Shown: positions 1 to 9,700, counted from the first letter of the stretch. The stretch is DNA of 32,625 bases from Acidobacteriota bacterium (GCA_009861545.1 VXME01000143.1:1-32625), one strand, 5' to 3'. Numbers and translations are program-made. The notes: a model not told the origin generated them from the letters alone.

Positions 1-1931
1 GCCGGCTTGAAGGCGCAGTCGAACACCGGCAGGTGCGCCGGATCCAGATGCGGGGCCTCCTCGATCGTGTCGTGCTCGTCGATGTACTGCACGATGTTGT
101 TGATCTGATCGTCGGGATACCCCAGCCGCGCCAGAGCCACCGGCACCGTGTGATTGACGATCTGCATCACGCCGCCGCCCACGAGCCGCTTGTACTTCAC
201 GAGCGCGATGTCCGGCTCCACGCCGGTCGTGTCGCAGTCCATCATGAAGCCGATGGTGCCGGTCGGCGCGAGCACGGTGGCCTGCGCGTTGCGGAAGCCG
301 TGCTTCTCGCCGAGCTCGACCACGTCGTTCCACGAGTCGGCCGCCGCCTGCTGGAGGTCCTCCGACACATGCGCCCGGGAGACGTTCTTCAGCGCGTCGC
401 GGTGCTTCCGCATGACCCGCAGGAACGGCTGCTCGTTCCTGGCGTAGCCGGCGAACGGCCCGCCGCAGTCGCGCGCGATGCGGGCCGACTGGGCATACGC
501 CTCACCCGTCATCAGGGCGGTGATGGCTGCCGCGTAGTCGCGCCCCTCGTCGCTGTCGTACGGCACGCCGCGCGACATCAGCAACGCGCCGAGGTTGGCG
601 TAGCCCAGGCCGAGCGGGCGGAAGTCGTGGCTGTTGCGCCCGATCGCCTCGGTGGGATAGCTGGCGTTGCCGACGATGATCTCCTGTGCGGTGATCAAGG
701 TTCGGACCGCGGCCCGGAACGTCTCGACGTCGAACTCGCCCGGCTCGTGGGGCTTCATGAACTGCATCAGGTTCAACGAGGCGAGGTTGCACGCCGAGTC
801 GTCCAGGAACATGTACTCCGAGCAGGGATTCGACGCGTTGATGCGGTCCGTGTGCGGACACGTGTGCCAGTCGTTGACGGTGGTGTCGAACTGCATGCCG
901 GGGTCGCCGCAGACGTGCGTCCCCTCGGCCACCGCCCGCATCAGGTCGCGGGCTCGAAGGGTCTCCATGACCCGACGATCGCCGTGGACGGCCCGCGTTT
1001 GCCATTCCCCGTCGTCGACCACGGCGCGCATGAACTCGTCCGGGACCCGCAGGCTGTTGTTCGAGTTCTGGAAGAACACGGAGTTGTACGCCGGGCCGGT
1101 GAACGAGCCGTCGTAGCCGGCGTCGATCAGCGCCCAGGCCTTGCGCTCTTCCTCGACCTTGCAGTTGACGAACTCCAGAACGTCGGGGTGGTCGGCGTTG
1201 AGGATCACCATCTTGGCGGCGCGGCGCGTTTTCCCGCCCGACTTGATGACGCCGGCGAAGGCGTCGTAGCCCTTCATGAACGAGACCGGCCCCGAGGCGG
1301 TTCCCCCACCCGCGAGCAGCTCGCGCGACGACCGGATCGGCGAAAGGTTCGTGCCCGTGCCGGACCCGAACTTGAAGAGCATCCCCTCGGTCCTGGCGAG
1401 CGTGAGGATGGACTCCATCGTGTCCTCGACCGAGTTGATGAAGCAGGCCGAGCACTGCGGCGCCTTCTCGAAGCCGCAGTTGAACCAGACCGGGCTGTTG
1501 AACGCCGCCTTCTGCCGCACCAGGAGGAACTTCAGGTCGTCCCTGAACGCCTGGAGGTCCTCTGCCGTCGCGAAGTACCGCTGCCGGTCGGCCCACCCGG
1601 CGATGGTATCGACCACCCGGCCGATGAGTTGCCGGACGCTCCGCTCGCGATCCGGGGACGAGAGCTGACCCCGGAAGTACTTCGAGACGACGATGTTGGT
1701 CGCCTGCTGGGACCAGAACGCGGGAACCTCCACGCCGCGCTGCTCGAAGACGACATCGCCGCGCTCGTTGGCGATCACCGCCGACCGCGTCTCCCACTCG
1801 ATCTCCTCGAAGGGGTCCATGCCGGCGCGGCTGAACACGCGGGGAAACTCAAGCCCGGTCCCCGTCGGCGTCTCAGGATCCATCGCCGTGGTCGTCCGGG
1901 TCACGTAGTCTTGCGCAGCCCCTGCTGACAT
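1..1931 (-). CDS. nrdJ: Adenosylcobalamin-dependent (class II) ribonucleotide reductase, 5' part
   Basis: Reduces ribonucleotides to deoxyribonucleotides using a cobalamin-generated radical, so it supplies DNA precursors with or without oxygen. The visible 643 residues start at ATG 1931, preceded by a GGGGGAGAG ribosome-binding site, and run off the left edge, so the stop and the C-terminal redox cysteines are not seen. Diagnostic stretches of the long TIGR02504-type NrdJ are present: FNSPVWFNCG, then QCSACFI (C160 and C163), GSGTGTNLSPIR, NPCSEY (C370), SACNLASLNL (C381) and VLAPTGTIGFM. Residue numbers count from this start. The NPCSE cysteine and the PTGTI loop are characteristic of the ribonucleotide reductase active site. 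No NrdB-type small subunit lies nearby, as expected for class II. The gene has its own promoter with NrdR-type boxes. An anaerobic NrdD is unlikely because the B12-type N-terminal motifs are clear. Confidence 0.95.
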   Translation of the reverse strand, partial: MSAGAAQDYVTRTTTAMDPETPTGTGLEFPRVFSRAGMDPFEEIEWETRSAVIANERGDVVFEQRGVEVPAFWSQQATNIVVSKYFRGQLSSPDRERSVRQLIGRVVDTIAGWADRQRYFATAEDLQAFRDDLKFLLVRQKAAFNSPVWFNCGFEKAPQCSACFINSVEDTMESILTLARTEGMLFKFGSGTGTNLSPIRSSRELLAGGGTASGPVSFMKGYDAFAGVIKSGGKTRRAAKMVILNADHPDVLEFVNCKVEEERKAWALIDAGYDGSFTGPAYNSVFFQNSNNSLRVPDEFMRAVVDDGEWQTRAVHGDRRVMETLRARDLMRAVAEGTHVCGDPGMQFDTTVNDWHTCPHTDRINASNPCSEYMFLDDSACNLASLNLMQFMKPHEPGEFDVETFRAAVRTLITAQEIIVGNASYPTEAIGRNSHDFRPLGLGYANLGALLMSRGVPYDSDEGRDYAAAITALMTGEAYAQSARIARDCGGPFAGYARNEQPFLRVMRKHRDALKNVSRAHVSEDLQQAAADSWNDVVELGEKHGFRNAQATVLAPTGTIGFMMDCDTTGVEPDIALVKYKRLVGGGVMQIVNHTVPVALARLGYPDDQINNIVQYIDEHDTIEEAPHLDPAHLPVFDCAFKP

Positions 1932-2048
1932 CTCTCCCCCTGTTGTTGTATCGATTGCAGTGACCGACGCCGGTTCATGGCCGGCTCCAAGGCGGGATGT
2001 CGATACTGGCGAGGTATTCGGCTGATCTCATCCTGCACCGCGATCACG

Positions 2049-2090
2049 TGGGTACAATCCCGCGCGTACCAACGCGCGGGATTGTACCCA
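2049..2090. repeat. 18-bp perfect inverted repeat over the nrdJ start site
   Basis: Arms 2049-2066 and 2073-2090 are perfect reverse complements around the 6-base centre TACCAA. Each arm contains TACAAT, and the one at 2086-2081 is the −10 of the nrdJ promoter. Because the predicted start (about 2074) falls near the centre, the transcript would not contain both arms, so an operator is more likely than an RNA hairpin. It cannot terminate a plus-strand gene because none enters from the left. Confidence 0.8.
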
Positions 2091-2109
2091 GAGGTCACGG
2101 TACTGTCAA
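2081..2109 (-). promoter_or_regulatory. Sigma-70-type promoter of nrdJ
   Basis: On the minus strand TTGACA (2109-2104) is followed by exactly 17 bases and then TACAAT (2086-2081), one mismatch from the consensus hexamers overall. The predicted start is near 2074, giving a leader of about 140 nt before the nrdJ ATG at 1931. The −35 hexamer lies inside the first NrdR-type box and the −10 lies in one arm of a palindrome, so both overlapping elements could block RNA polymerase. Confidence 0.75.
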
Positions 2110-2150
2110 TATGTTGTGTCTGGCTGGCCGCCTAGCCCAACATGTTGAGA
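2104..2150 (-). promoter_or_regulatory. Pair of NrdR-type boxes upstream of nrdJ
   Basis: Two related 16-mers lie at 2104-2119 and 2135-2150. They share 11 of 16 positions, including the core CAA.ATGTTG. Read on the minus strand the first is ACACAACATATTGACA, close to the known NrdR consensus acaCwAtATaTwGwgt. The gap is 15 bp and the centres are 31 bp apart, about three helical turns, which is the arrangement known for NrdR sites that repress ribonucleotide reductase genes. The proximal box covers the −35 hexamer. No nrdR gene is in this window, so the regulator is inferred. Confidence 0.7.
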
Positions 2151-2270
2151 AACTGTGCAACAGCTGTTGATGGGCTGTGGCCGATCCACGTCTCCGTTCC
2201 GGACCGGGTCGTCTCGCCGGCACGTGAGGACCGTAGTAAAGCAGCACCCCACGATCCCCACGGCGGATGC

Positions 2271-2276
2271 TAGAGT
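2271..2276 (+). promoter_or_regulatory. Possible −10 element for a leaderless CPBP protease mRNA
   Basis: TAGAGT lies six bases before the ATG at 2283 and is preceded by TGC, resembling an extended −10. A start seven bases downstream would fall on the A of the ATG. No good Shine-Dalgarno sequence precedes this ATG and no −35 hexamer is evident, so this is a suggestion only. Confidence 0.3.
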
Positions 2277-2282
2277 CCCCGC

Positions 2283-3086
2283 ATGGACGCTCCGGAGCGC
2301 GGGCTCGGCCCCGACCGACCGGCCGCCGATCCCGACACGGGTCCCGAACCGGATTCGGCCGTTCCCGCACCCCTGCAAACTGCCCCCGGCCGCGTCGTGC
2401 CGTCGCTGGCCGAAGTGATCCTCTGCTCCGGGTTTCCGACCCAGCTCGTTCTCTCGGCCTTGCTGACCGCGGCCGGATTCGCGGCGCTCTCGCCGACCGG
2501 CGACCCGTCGTTCGGCTACATCGTCGCGCTCACGCTGCTGGACGTGGTCGTAGTGCTCGTCCTCGTCACGACCTTCCTGCACGCGCGGAACGAGTCGGTC
2601 CGCGAACTGGTGCTCGGCGCTCGTCCCCCGCAACGCGAGGCGGCGCTCGGCGTGCTGCTCACGCCGCCGATCGTCGTGGGCGCGGTCGGCGCGCTGCTGC
2701 TGATCGGATGGCTGGCGCCCGGACTGCGCAACGTGCCCGACAATCCGCTCGGCGCCATGCTCTCCACGCCGGGACGTGCGCTGTTCTTCGCCCTGGTCGT
2801 CGTTCTGGCCGGCGGACTGCGCGAAGAACTGCAGCGGGCGTTCATCCTGCGCCGCTTCGATCAGCATCTCGGCGGCGGCTGGATCGGCCTCGTCGTCTTC
2901 AGCATCGCCTTCGGCCTCGGCCACGCCATCCAGGGCTGGGACACGGTCATCGTGACCGGTGCGCTCGGCGCCCTCTGGGGCGCGCTCTATCTCCTGCGCG
3001 GCAGCGCGGTCGCCGCCATGGTGAGCCATGCCGGCTTCAACCTCACGCAGATAGCACTGGCCGTCGCCGGAACCCAGGCCGGCTGA
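2283..3086 (+). CDS. CPBP-family intramembrane glutamic endopeptidase
   Basis: A predicted membrane protease of the CPBP (CAAX/ABI) family; the substrate is unknown. The 267 residues begin with a proline-rich, acidic, non-membrane stretch of about 40 residues, followed by several hydrophobic helices. The family's active-site motifs are all present: REELQR (E181, E182, R185), FGLGH (H214) and SHAGFN (H249, N253), in the expected order within the membrane core. It is transcribed away from nrdJ and converges on the SurA-like gene 49 bases downstream. There is no bacteriocin or prenylated-peptide gene beside it to hint at a substrate. In bacteria these proteins are often of unknown role. The start at 2283 is chosen because it is the first ATG in frame and gives an uninterrupted family-length protein. 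Confidence 0.85.
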   Translation: MDAPERGLGPDRPAADPDTGPEPDSAVPAPLQTAPGRVVPSLAEVILCSGFPTQLVLSALLTAAGFAALSPTGDPSFGYIVALTLLDVVVVLVLVTTFLHARNESVRELVLGARPPQREAALGVLLTPPIVVGAVGALLLIGWLAPGLRNVPDNPLGAMLSTPGRALFFALVVVLAGGLREELQRAFILRRFDQHLGGGWIGLVVFSIAFGLGHAIQGWDTVIVTGALGALWGALYLLRGSAVAAMVSHAGFNLTQIALAVAGTQAG

Positions 3087-3135
3087 CACGCCCGCCCGAC
3101 GTCGTCGGCGTCGCATCGACGGCCCCGGAACGGTC

Positions 3136-3858
3136 TCACGGATCCACCCGCATCACCTCCGCGCGACGCAGCAGGCCGGCGATCCAGCCCGCGACCAGCT
3201 CCGCGCGGCGGTTCGTCCAGAGGTCTTCCCGGACCCGGTCGCGCACGGACTCGAACGGAAGCGGCTCTCCGCCCTCCAGAAAACGCGCGCGGTGCGCGTC
3301 GTAGTGGGTGCGCAACTCCACCTCGGTCAACCGGCCGCCACGTCCGAAACGATCCGCCACGTATTCGTCGATGCGGATATCGTCCCGCAGGATCTGCCGC
3401 AGATCGTCCATCTCGATCCCGACCATCGAGAGGAGGCGGGCGAACGCGGCGGGGTCGGCGAAACGCGCTTGCACGGCCGCCACGGCGCGCTCGACGCGAG
3501 CCGGCGAAGGCGCCGCCTGCCGGTATCGATTGACCTCGTCGAGCGCGAGCCGGCGCTCGATCAGCCGGCTCAGGCCCGCCGCTTCGCGAGCCGCGGGTTC
3601 CCGATCACGGACGCTCCACAACCCCTGCTCGTGCAAGCCGAGATCGAGGAACGCCCGCACGTCCGAGGCGAGAATCACCTGCCCGGACACCACGGCGAGC
3701 ACCCGGTCGAGAACCTGGGCCGCCGGACCGGATGGCCAGCCGAAGGATACGAGCAGCAGCAGGCAGAACAGCAGGCTGCCGGACCGGCGGTCAGAACGCC
3801 TGCCCGAAGCTGAAGTGCAGCGCCATGAGCTGCTCCTGTTGCGGGCTCGTCTCGTCAC
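3136..3858 (-). CDS. SurA N-terminal-domain periplasmic chaperone-like protein, no PPIase domain
   Basis: Probably an exported chaperone-like protein acting on outer-membrane precursors. A hydrophobic signal sequence (LLFCLLLLVSFGWPSGPAAQ) is followed by QVLDRVLAVVSGQVILASDV, the typical opening of the SurA N-terminal domain, then a helical region including LIERRLALDEVNRY and a tail VREDLWTNRRAELVAGWI. No parvulin domain is seen and the protein is about 240 residues against roughly 430 for E. coli SurA. The start is uncertain: there is no ATG near the signal peptide, and the best candidate is GTG 3858, which overlaps the end of the Omp85 gene by 68 nt. An ATG at 3912 would add residues that look like out-of-frame Omp85 sequence. 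It is the last gene of the TamB-Omp85 string, which supports a job in outer-membrane biogenesis. Confidence 0.75.
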   Translation of the reverse strand: MTRRARNRSSSWRCTSASGRRSDRRSGSLLFCLLLLVSFGWPSGPAAQVLDRVLAVVSGQVILASDVRAFLDLGLHEQGLWSVRDREPAAREAAGLSRLIERRLALDEVNRYRQAAPSPARVERAVAAVQARFADPAAFARLLSMVGIEMDDLRQILRDDIRIDEYVADRFGRGGRLTEVELRTHYDAHRARFLEGGEPLPFESVRDRVREDLWTNRRAELVAGWIAGLLRRAEVMRVDP

Positions 3859-6742
3859 CGAAGAAGTGCCGCTCGCCGAGCTTGAAGCCGATGTCGAACC
3901 CCAGCGGCCCAACCGGCGAGTTGTAGCGCACGCCGAACCCGGCGCCGCTCCGGATGCGACCGAGACTCACGTGCTCCACTCGATCATAAACGTTCCCCGC
4001 GTCCACGAACGTGACGAGGCCGATCGCCGGCGTGACGCGAATCCGCAACTCGCTGTTGAAGATGATCACGGCGTTGCCGCCCTGCGGGAAGCCGGCCTGG
4101 TCGATGGTGCCCCCGGTCTCGGTGCGGGGGTTGCCGAGACGGTCCAGGGCGAATCCGCGAACCGTGGCGTTCCCGCCCGCGAAGAACCGCTCGCTGATCG
4201 GCAGCGCGAGCGAGCCCGCCGCCGCGACTCGTCCCTCCGGGGCGTCTTCGCGGGCGTCCAGGGCCCGCGGAAATCCCCAGGCCACGCCCAGACGCGCGCC
4301 GGCCGCCAGAACGATTCTCGGGACGCCGGGCATCCTGCGATACACCGACCCGGAAACAAAGCTCTTCGAGAAGCCGACCTCGGAGCCTATCGTGCGCGCG
4401 GCCACCTCGGACTCGAGCGTCACCAGGGATCCACGGGCCGGCTCGACGGGATCGTCGCGGGTGTCGTACACCCGACTCGCGCTGAACGACGACAGGCGCA
4501 CGTTGGGAAACAGCCGGTCGACGATGTCCTCGTCCTCGCGGTTCAACTCGCGGTTGGACGTGTCGTTGTTGCCGAGACGGTATCCGATGGAGGTGCCCGT
4601 CGCCACGCCCGACGAACGCGTCACCTGCGCCGCCACGCCCCGGCTGAAGAGATCGAAACCGGGGCGGATCGCCTGCTCGACGAAACCCGACATCTGCACG
4701 TCCCAGTCGCGCCGGATCGCCCGTGGTTCGCGATAGGTGGCGAGCACGCGATACTCGTTGAACCCGAACGCGCCGCCCGTCTCCACCGGCGCGAGCAGAG
4801 GCGGGTCGTTCTTGCGACGGACGCTGACGCGCGTGAACAGGTCTATCGAGCGATTCCTGCCCCACAGATTGCGGCGGCCGATCTCGAACGAGCCGCGCGG
4901 CGCGAACTCGATCCGCTCGATCGCCCGGCTGCCCGCCGCCCGGACCTCCCGCCGGAGCCGCTGCGACAGCTCGAACCCGCCCCCGTAGGCGAGCCGGGTC
5001 GCCGCCGCCTCCTCGACCTCGATGATCACGTCCCGCCGATCGGAGCGGCCGTGACTGAATTCGCGGATGTCGATCCGCCGGAACATGCCGAGCGCGTTGA
5101 GGCGGCGGCGCGTCTCCGCAACGTCGTCGAGCCCGAGCGGGGCCCCCGGAGCCAGGGTCACCTCGCGGCGAATGGTGGCGCTGTCGACCGTCCGGTTGCC
5201 CACGATCAGCACGTGGTCGACCAGCACCTGCGGGCCCTCGACCATCCGGAAGACGAGATCGACCGTGCTCAGATCGTCGGCGAACCGCGCATCCAGCATC
5301 ACCTGCGCCTGCTCGTATCCCTCGTTCAGATAGGACTCCAGGAGGGCGTCGCGATAACGCTCGATCTGGGGTCCGTAGTACGCGTCGCCGGGGCGCACAT
5401 CGACCACCTGCTGCAGGACCGCGGAGGATTGGGCCGACGCGCCGTCGAACGCCACCTCCCCGATGATCGTCCGCAACCCTTCGTCGATCGCGATCTCGAC
5501 GCGTTGCTCCACTTCTCCGTCCTCGCCGCGCCCACCCGTGCCGCTGAAGGAGCGGACGGCCCTCACCGTGGCGAAGCCGAGACGGTTGTAGTGCTCCTCG
5601 ATGGCGGCCAGACCCGCATCGATCTCCCGGACGACGAGGGGCGCGCCGGTGGTCACGCCGAGGATGGAGCGGACCCGGTCGTCCGCAACCGCCTGATTCC
5701 CGCGCACGGCGACCGCGCGGACGCGATACAGCGGGCCGCGCGTCACGCGAAAGACGATGGAGAGCCGATCCTCGTCGCCGTCACGCGTGTGGGTCACCGC
5801 GGCGTCGCCATAGCCGAGCGCCTGCAGGTGCCCGGCAATGCGCTGGTCCGCGTCTTCGAGAAGGTCTTCGTCGACGCTCGCCTCGCGGGCGATCGGCACC
5901 AGGTCGGCCAGCCGCGCCCCCGGCACTTCGTCGCCCTCGAACGTCACCTCGACCCGCGGCCCGCGCCGAATGGCGAGCCGCACGTCGACATCGACGTCGC
6001 TCAGCCGCTCGATCTCGTGCGACAGCCGGGCCTCGTAGTAGCCGCGCCGCCGCAGGTCGCCCTCGTAGTCGCCGAGCCGCTGCACTATCTCGACCCCGTC
6101 GTAGGGCGTACGGGGATTGCGAAGACCGAGCCGGGTGCGGATCGTGTCGTGGAACACCGGCGACTCGCCGGTGATGTGCCAGCGTCGGACGCGGGCCCGC
6201 GGACCGGCCTCGATCGCCATCCGCAGAACACGCCTCGCAAGGGGCCCGGCAATCTCGGGGCGCACGCGTGCGGTGAAGAAACCGCGCTCGGCGTACGCAC
6301 GTCGCACGGTGTCCTCGACCGCGGCGGCATCGCCGGCCGGGAAACTCGTCCCGTGGCGCTGGGAAACGAAGCGGCGCAGCCACTCCTCCGGCACGCCGCG
6401 CACGCCGCTGAACTCGACCCGGTTCACGGTTTCGAGCGACCGCAGGTCGTAGACCAGCGCGACCCCGCCACGCCTGTCGCTGGCGTCCACCTCGACGCCC
6501 CTGAAGAGGCCGAGACTGAAGAGGTGCGCCAGGGTCTCGCGGACCTCCCGCATCGACAGCGGCTCGCCCGGCCGCGTCTCGACGAGTTCACGGGCGGCCG
6601 GATCGTCGAACGGCCGGCCGTCCGCCGTCAACCGCACCTCGACGACGTTCAGTCCGACGTACCGGTCCACGTCGCGCGCGGCCTGCGCGGGTGCGCCCGG
6701 CCAGCAGAGAACCGCGAGCAGGCAGAACGCCCATCCACGCAT
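3791..6742 (-). CDS. Omp85-family outer-membrane assembly protein (BamA/TamA-like) with seven POTRA repeats
   Basis: An outer-membrane beta-barrel assembly or translocation protein. The 983 residues comprise a signal peptide (1-21), about seven POTRA-like repeats (roughly 28-102, 103-180, 181-260, 260-335, 335-420, 420-502 and 502-578) and a C-terminal barrel from about 578. Repeat borders are by eye, each ending in a strand followed by a glycine turn. The barrel carries the Omp85 signature VRGF near residue 861 and ends in phenylalanine, the usual outer-membrane protein C-terminal signal. BamA of E. coli has five POTRA domains and TamA three, so this protein is longer than both. Its ATG overlaps the TGA of tamB by one base (TGATG), so the two are probably translationally coupled. 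Pairing with TamB suggests a TamA-like role, but the length and POTRA number are more BamA-like; I cannot decide between them. Confidence 0.92.
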   Translation of the reverse strand: MRGWAFCLLAVLCWPGAPAQAARDVDRYVGLNVVEVRLTADGRPFDDPAARELVETRPGEPLSMREVRETLAHLFSLGLFRGVEVDASDRRGGVALVYDLRSLETVNRVEFSGVRGVPEEWLRRFVSQRHGTSFPAGDAAAVEDTVRRAYAERGFFTARVRPEIAGPLARRVLRMAIEAGPRARVRRWHITGESPVFHDTIRTRLGLRNPRTPYDGVEIVQRLGDYEGDLRRRGYYEARLSHEIERLSDVDVDVRLAIRRGPRVEVTFEGDEVPGARLADLVPIAREASVDEDLLEDADQRIAGHLQALGYGDAAVTHTRDGDEDRLSIVFRVTRGPLYRVRAVAVRGNQAVADDRVRSILGVTTGAPLVVREIDAGLAAIEEHYNRLGFATVRAVRSFSGTGGRGEDGEVEQRVEIAIDEGLRTIIGEVAFDGASAQSSAVLQQVVDVRPGDAYYGPQIERYRDALLESYLNEGYEQAQVMLDARFADDLSTVDLVFRMVEGPQVLVDHVLIVGNRTVDSATIRREVTLAPGAPLGLDDVAETRRRLNALGMFRRIDIREFSHGRSDRRDVIIEVEEAAATRLAYGGGFELSQRLRREVRAAGSRAIERIEFAPRGSFEIGRRNLWGRNRSIDLFTRVSVRRKNDPPLLAPVETGGAFGFNEYRVLATYREPRAIRRDWDVQMSGFVEQAIRPGFDLFSRGVAAQVTRSSGVATGTSIGYRLGNNDTSNRELNREDEDIVDRLFPNVRLSSFSASRVYDTRDDPVEPARGSLVTLESEVAARTIGSEVGFSKSFVSGSVYRRMPGVPRIVLAAGARLGVAWGFPRALDAREDAPEGRVAAAGSLALPISERFFAGGNATVRGFALDRLGNPRTETGGTIDQAGFPQGGNAVIIFNSELRIRVTPAIGLVTFVDAGNVYDRVEHVSLGRIRSGAGFGVRYNSPVGPLGFDIGFKLGERHFFGDETSPQQEQLMALHFSFGQAF

Positions 6743-9700
6743 CAGAAAGCATGCCGGACCCGTACGTCGAGCGCGTAGGTCAGATCTTCGTTCTGCGACA
6801 GGACCCACGACAGCCGATCGGTGGCGTCGTACTCGAAGACCACGATGAGGTCCTGGTTGCTGCCGCTGACGGCGCGGGAGAAGGTCAGGTGCCCCCGGTC
6901 GGAGATGCGCTTGCCGATCAGCACGCGCGCGGTCGGGACGAGCTGCGTCGACTGCTGGGCCGCCGGATCGTCCAGAGACGGCGTGATCTCGAAGGTGTCG
7001 ACACCGAACGACCGCTCCACCACCCCCCCGACCTCCGCCAGAACGGGGTTGTTCAAGAGCCCCGCCCCGATGCCCTGCATCAACAGCCCCTGCTGAGACG
7101 CCTCGGGCGCCCGCAGGGTGCGGATCTCGGCCTGCTGCGGGTCCCGGACGTCGCCCAGCAGCAGCCCGACGATCTCGAACTGCTGCAGCGGCGGATCGGA
7201 CTCCAGCGTCGGCGGCTCCAGCCGATCGAGCGATCCGGTGAGGCCCAGGGTGATGCGGTACGTCTGACCCGGCACGCGGATGTCGGTCTCTGCCTCGACG
7301 TCGAGGAACGGCTCCATCGCGACGGGGTTCGTGAATCCGACGCTGCCGCGGGTCAGCCGATACCGGTTGCCCTCGAAGTAGATCTGCCCGCGCTCGATCT
7401 CCGCGTTGCCGAGCAGGGACGGCCGATCCAACGTGCCGGTCAGGGTCAGGTCGGCGCTGGCGACGATCTGGGCCCGGTTGTCCGAGATGCGCAGGCTCGA
7501 GGGCGCCGAGATGCGCAGATCGAACCGCAGGGGCAGCGTGGTCTCCGGCGGACCGTCCGCCGTTTCGTTGCCCATCAGATTCATGAGTCCGCCGTCGGAC
7601 TCGAAGAGCTCCAGCCAGATTGCGTCCTGCACGGTCACGAGACCGCCCAGCGTCGGCGCATCGACGGAACCCTGCAGAACCAGCTCCGCATCGACCCGGG
7701 ACCGAATGCCCTCGGGATAACGCAGGGAGATGTCCCGGCCGGTGGCGGTCACATCCAGATCGCCGAGGCGGTATCCCTCCAGCCCGACCCGGCCGCCGAA
7801 GCCGACCGGGCCGCCGCCGAGCTCCGCGGTCAACTCGTCGAAGCGCACCCCGCCCGGCTCCAGAATCACGCGGCCGTTGACCGCGTCGAGTGCGTGCGGC
7901 AGCGACAGATGCCGGACCCGGCCGTTCGTCACGCGAGCCGCGCCGGTGACGACAGGCGCATCGAGCGAGCCGCCGATGTCGGCCGCCAGGCGCATCGTTC
8001 CGCGGCTGCGCACGTCGGGAATCAGGCCCTCCAGAATGCCGAGCCCGGCGTTGCCCTCCGCACGCAGCGCAAACCGCTCGTCGGCCAGCGCCACGTCGCC
8101 CGCCAGCTCCAGGTTCGTCTCCTCGCCCCGCAACCGCATCCGGTCGACGTGCACCACGTTGTCGGCCAGAGAGAGACGGACCGGACCGTCGTTCTCCAGC
8201 TCGAAGTCGAACACCGTGAGTGCGAGACGATCCGCCCTGACGTCGACTCCCAACCGATCGAGGTCGAGCAGCTCCCCGTCGACCGTGACCGTGCCGCTGG
8301 CCACCAGCGCGGTCATCGCCGACAACCCCGGCTGCAGGGCGCGTGCGAACGGGTCGAGCCGGGTGTTGGTCACGCTGAAGCGAAACCGGGCGGGCGCCTC
8401 GTCCACCAACCCGATGCGGCCGGAGCCGGAAACCGCGACGTCCGGCGACGCCGCCTCCAGCTCGACGTTCATCACGCCTCCGGCAACGTCGAGACGGCCC
8501 GTCACCTCGCCGACCGCAGCACCCGCCATGGTCACGTCGGCCATCGTGCCCCGGATCTCGTAACGCGGGTCCGCGAAGGCGCCGGCGCCGGAGATGGCGG
8601 CGGCGATGCGTCCGGCGACGGCCACCGGAACGCGCTCCGCCATCCGCGACGCGGAGAGCTGCAGGCCGCGGGCATCGGCCGTGACGGAGTAGGTGCCGTT
8701 CCACTGCACGTACATCGCCCCGGTGACCTCACCGTCTCCCTGCCGTACGGTCAGGCCGTTGAGCCAGACGCCGTCGCCGTCGAACCGGAGATCGGCTTCC
8801 GCCTCGTCGAAGGGCTCTCCGTAAGCGAGGCCCGCGCCCAGTCGCATCCGCCCGAAGCCGAGCGGCGCGCCGTAGTCCCCGTACAGGCGGATCTGGCCGT
8901 ACGTCGGGCCGTCGATGGTGTATCCCTCCAGCTCGAAGGCGTCGCGGATGTACTGGGCCGGTAGTGCGTCGACCTCGAACCGGGCATTGATCTGCTCGCC
9001 TCCGGAACGCGCCGCACCGATGGCGAAGCGGCCGTCGACGGCCAGACTGGACGCCGTCTGGCGGAATCGGGCGCCCGTAACCTCCAGAATGGAGTCCTCG
9101 ACGACGATGTCTCCCGCGCCGCGGCCCCACTCGACGTTCCAGGCCCCGATCGCGTCGCCGGCGAATGCCGCCTCGATGCGCGGCGACGTCAGCGCTCCCA
9201 GCATCACGCCGGTCATCGTCCCGCTGCCGTCGATCGCCAGGTCGCCGGTCGGGCGCCCGAACGCCGTCATGACGGCGGCCATGACCCGATCGCTCTCCTG
9301 CCAGTCCGCGCTGGCGACGTGGAACGGAATCCTCGACCCCCTGCCCCAGGCGGTGCGGCCCTCGAGAGTCATCGCGGTCAGAGGCGTCGCGAACCAGCTC
9401 GGCGCAATGTCCACGCCGTCCGGCTCGAACGTGAACCGCATGTCCCCGCCGAACGGAAACCGCCACGGATCCGCGGCAGGCTCGAACGGTTGCGCGTCAT
9501 GGGGCCACCCCTCGCGCGGCGCCGGCAGCCCGCCCCGGGGCAACAGGGAGACTCCCGCCGGCGGCGCAACCGACACCTCACCGCCACCCTGCCGCTCCGC
9601 GAACCGGCCGAGCGGCCACGCCAGGCTCAACTCGCCCGCGAGCCTGCCCCGGGGACGCGCTCCTGGCACGCCCAGGTCGTCGAGCAGCGGCTCGAGGGCC

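Noticed and set aside
33-1928. Long open frame on the plus strand opposite nrdJ (and similar long plus-strand frames at 3308-6778, 6691-8964 and 9319-11193)
   Set aside because: High GC leaves antisense frames open; the translations are Arg/His/Asp/Val-rich with no family motifs, while the opposite strand encodes clear conserved proteins.
1932-2074. Cobalamin riboswitch in the nrdJ leader
   Set aside because: The predicted leader is only about 140 nt, short for this riboswitch, and no recognisable B12-box was seen.
2049-2090. The palindrome as a transcription terminator
   Set aside because: It covers the nrdJ promoter itself, has no T-run, and no transcript enters it from the left on the plus strand.
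2267-3304. Alternative plus-strand frame overlapping the CPBP gene
   Set aside because: Arg/Ala-rich out-of-frame translation with no motif, whereas the 2283 frame has the complete CPBP active site.
3791-8704. A single 1637-residue minus-strand protein
   Set aside because: Only the last 983 residues are Omp85; the upstream part of the frame is an out-of-frame reading of tamB.
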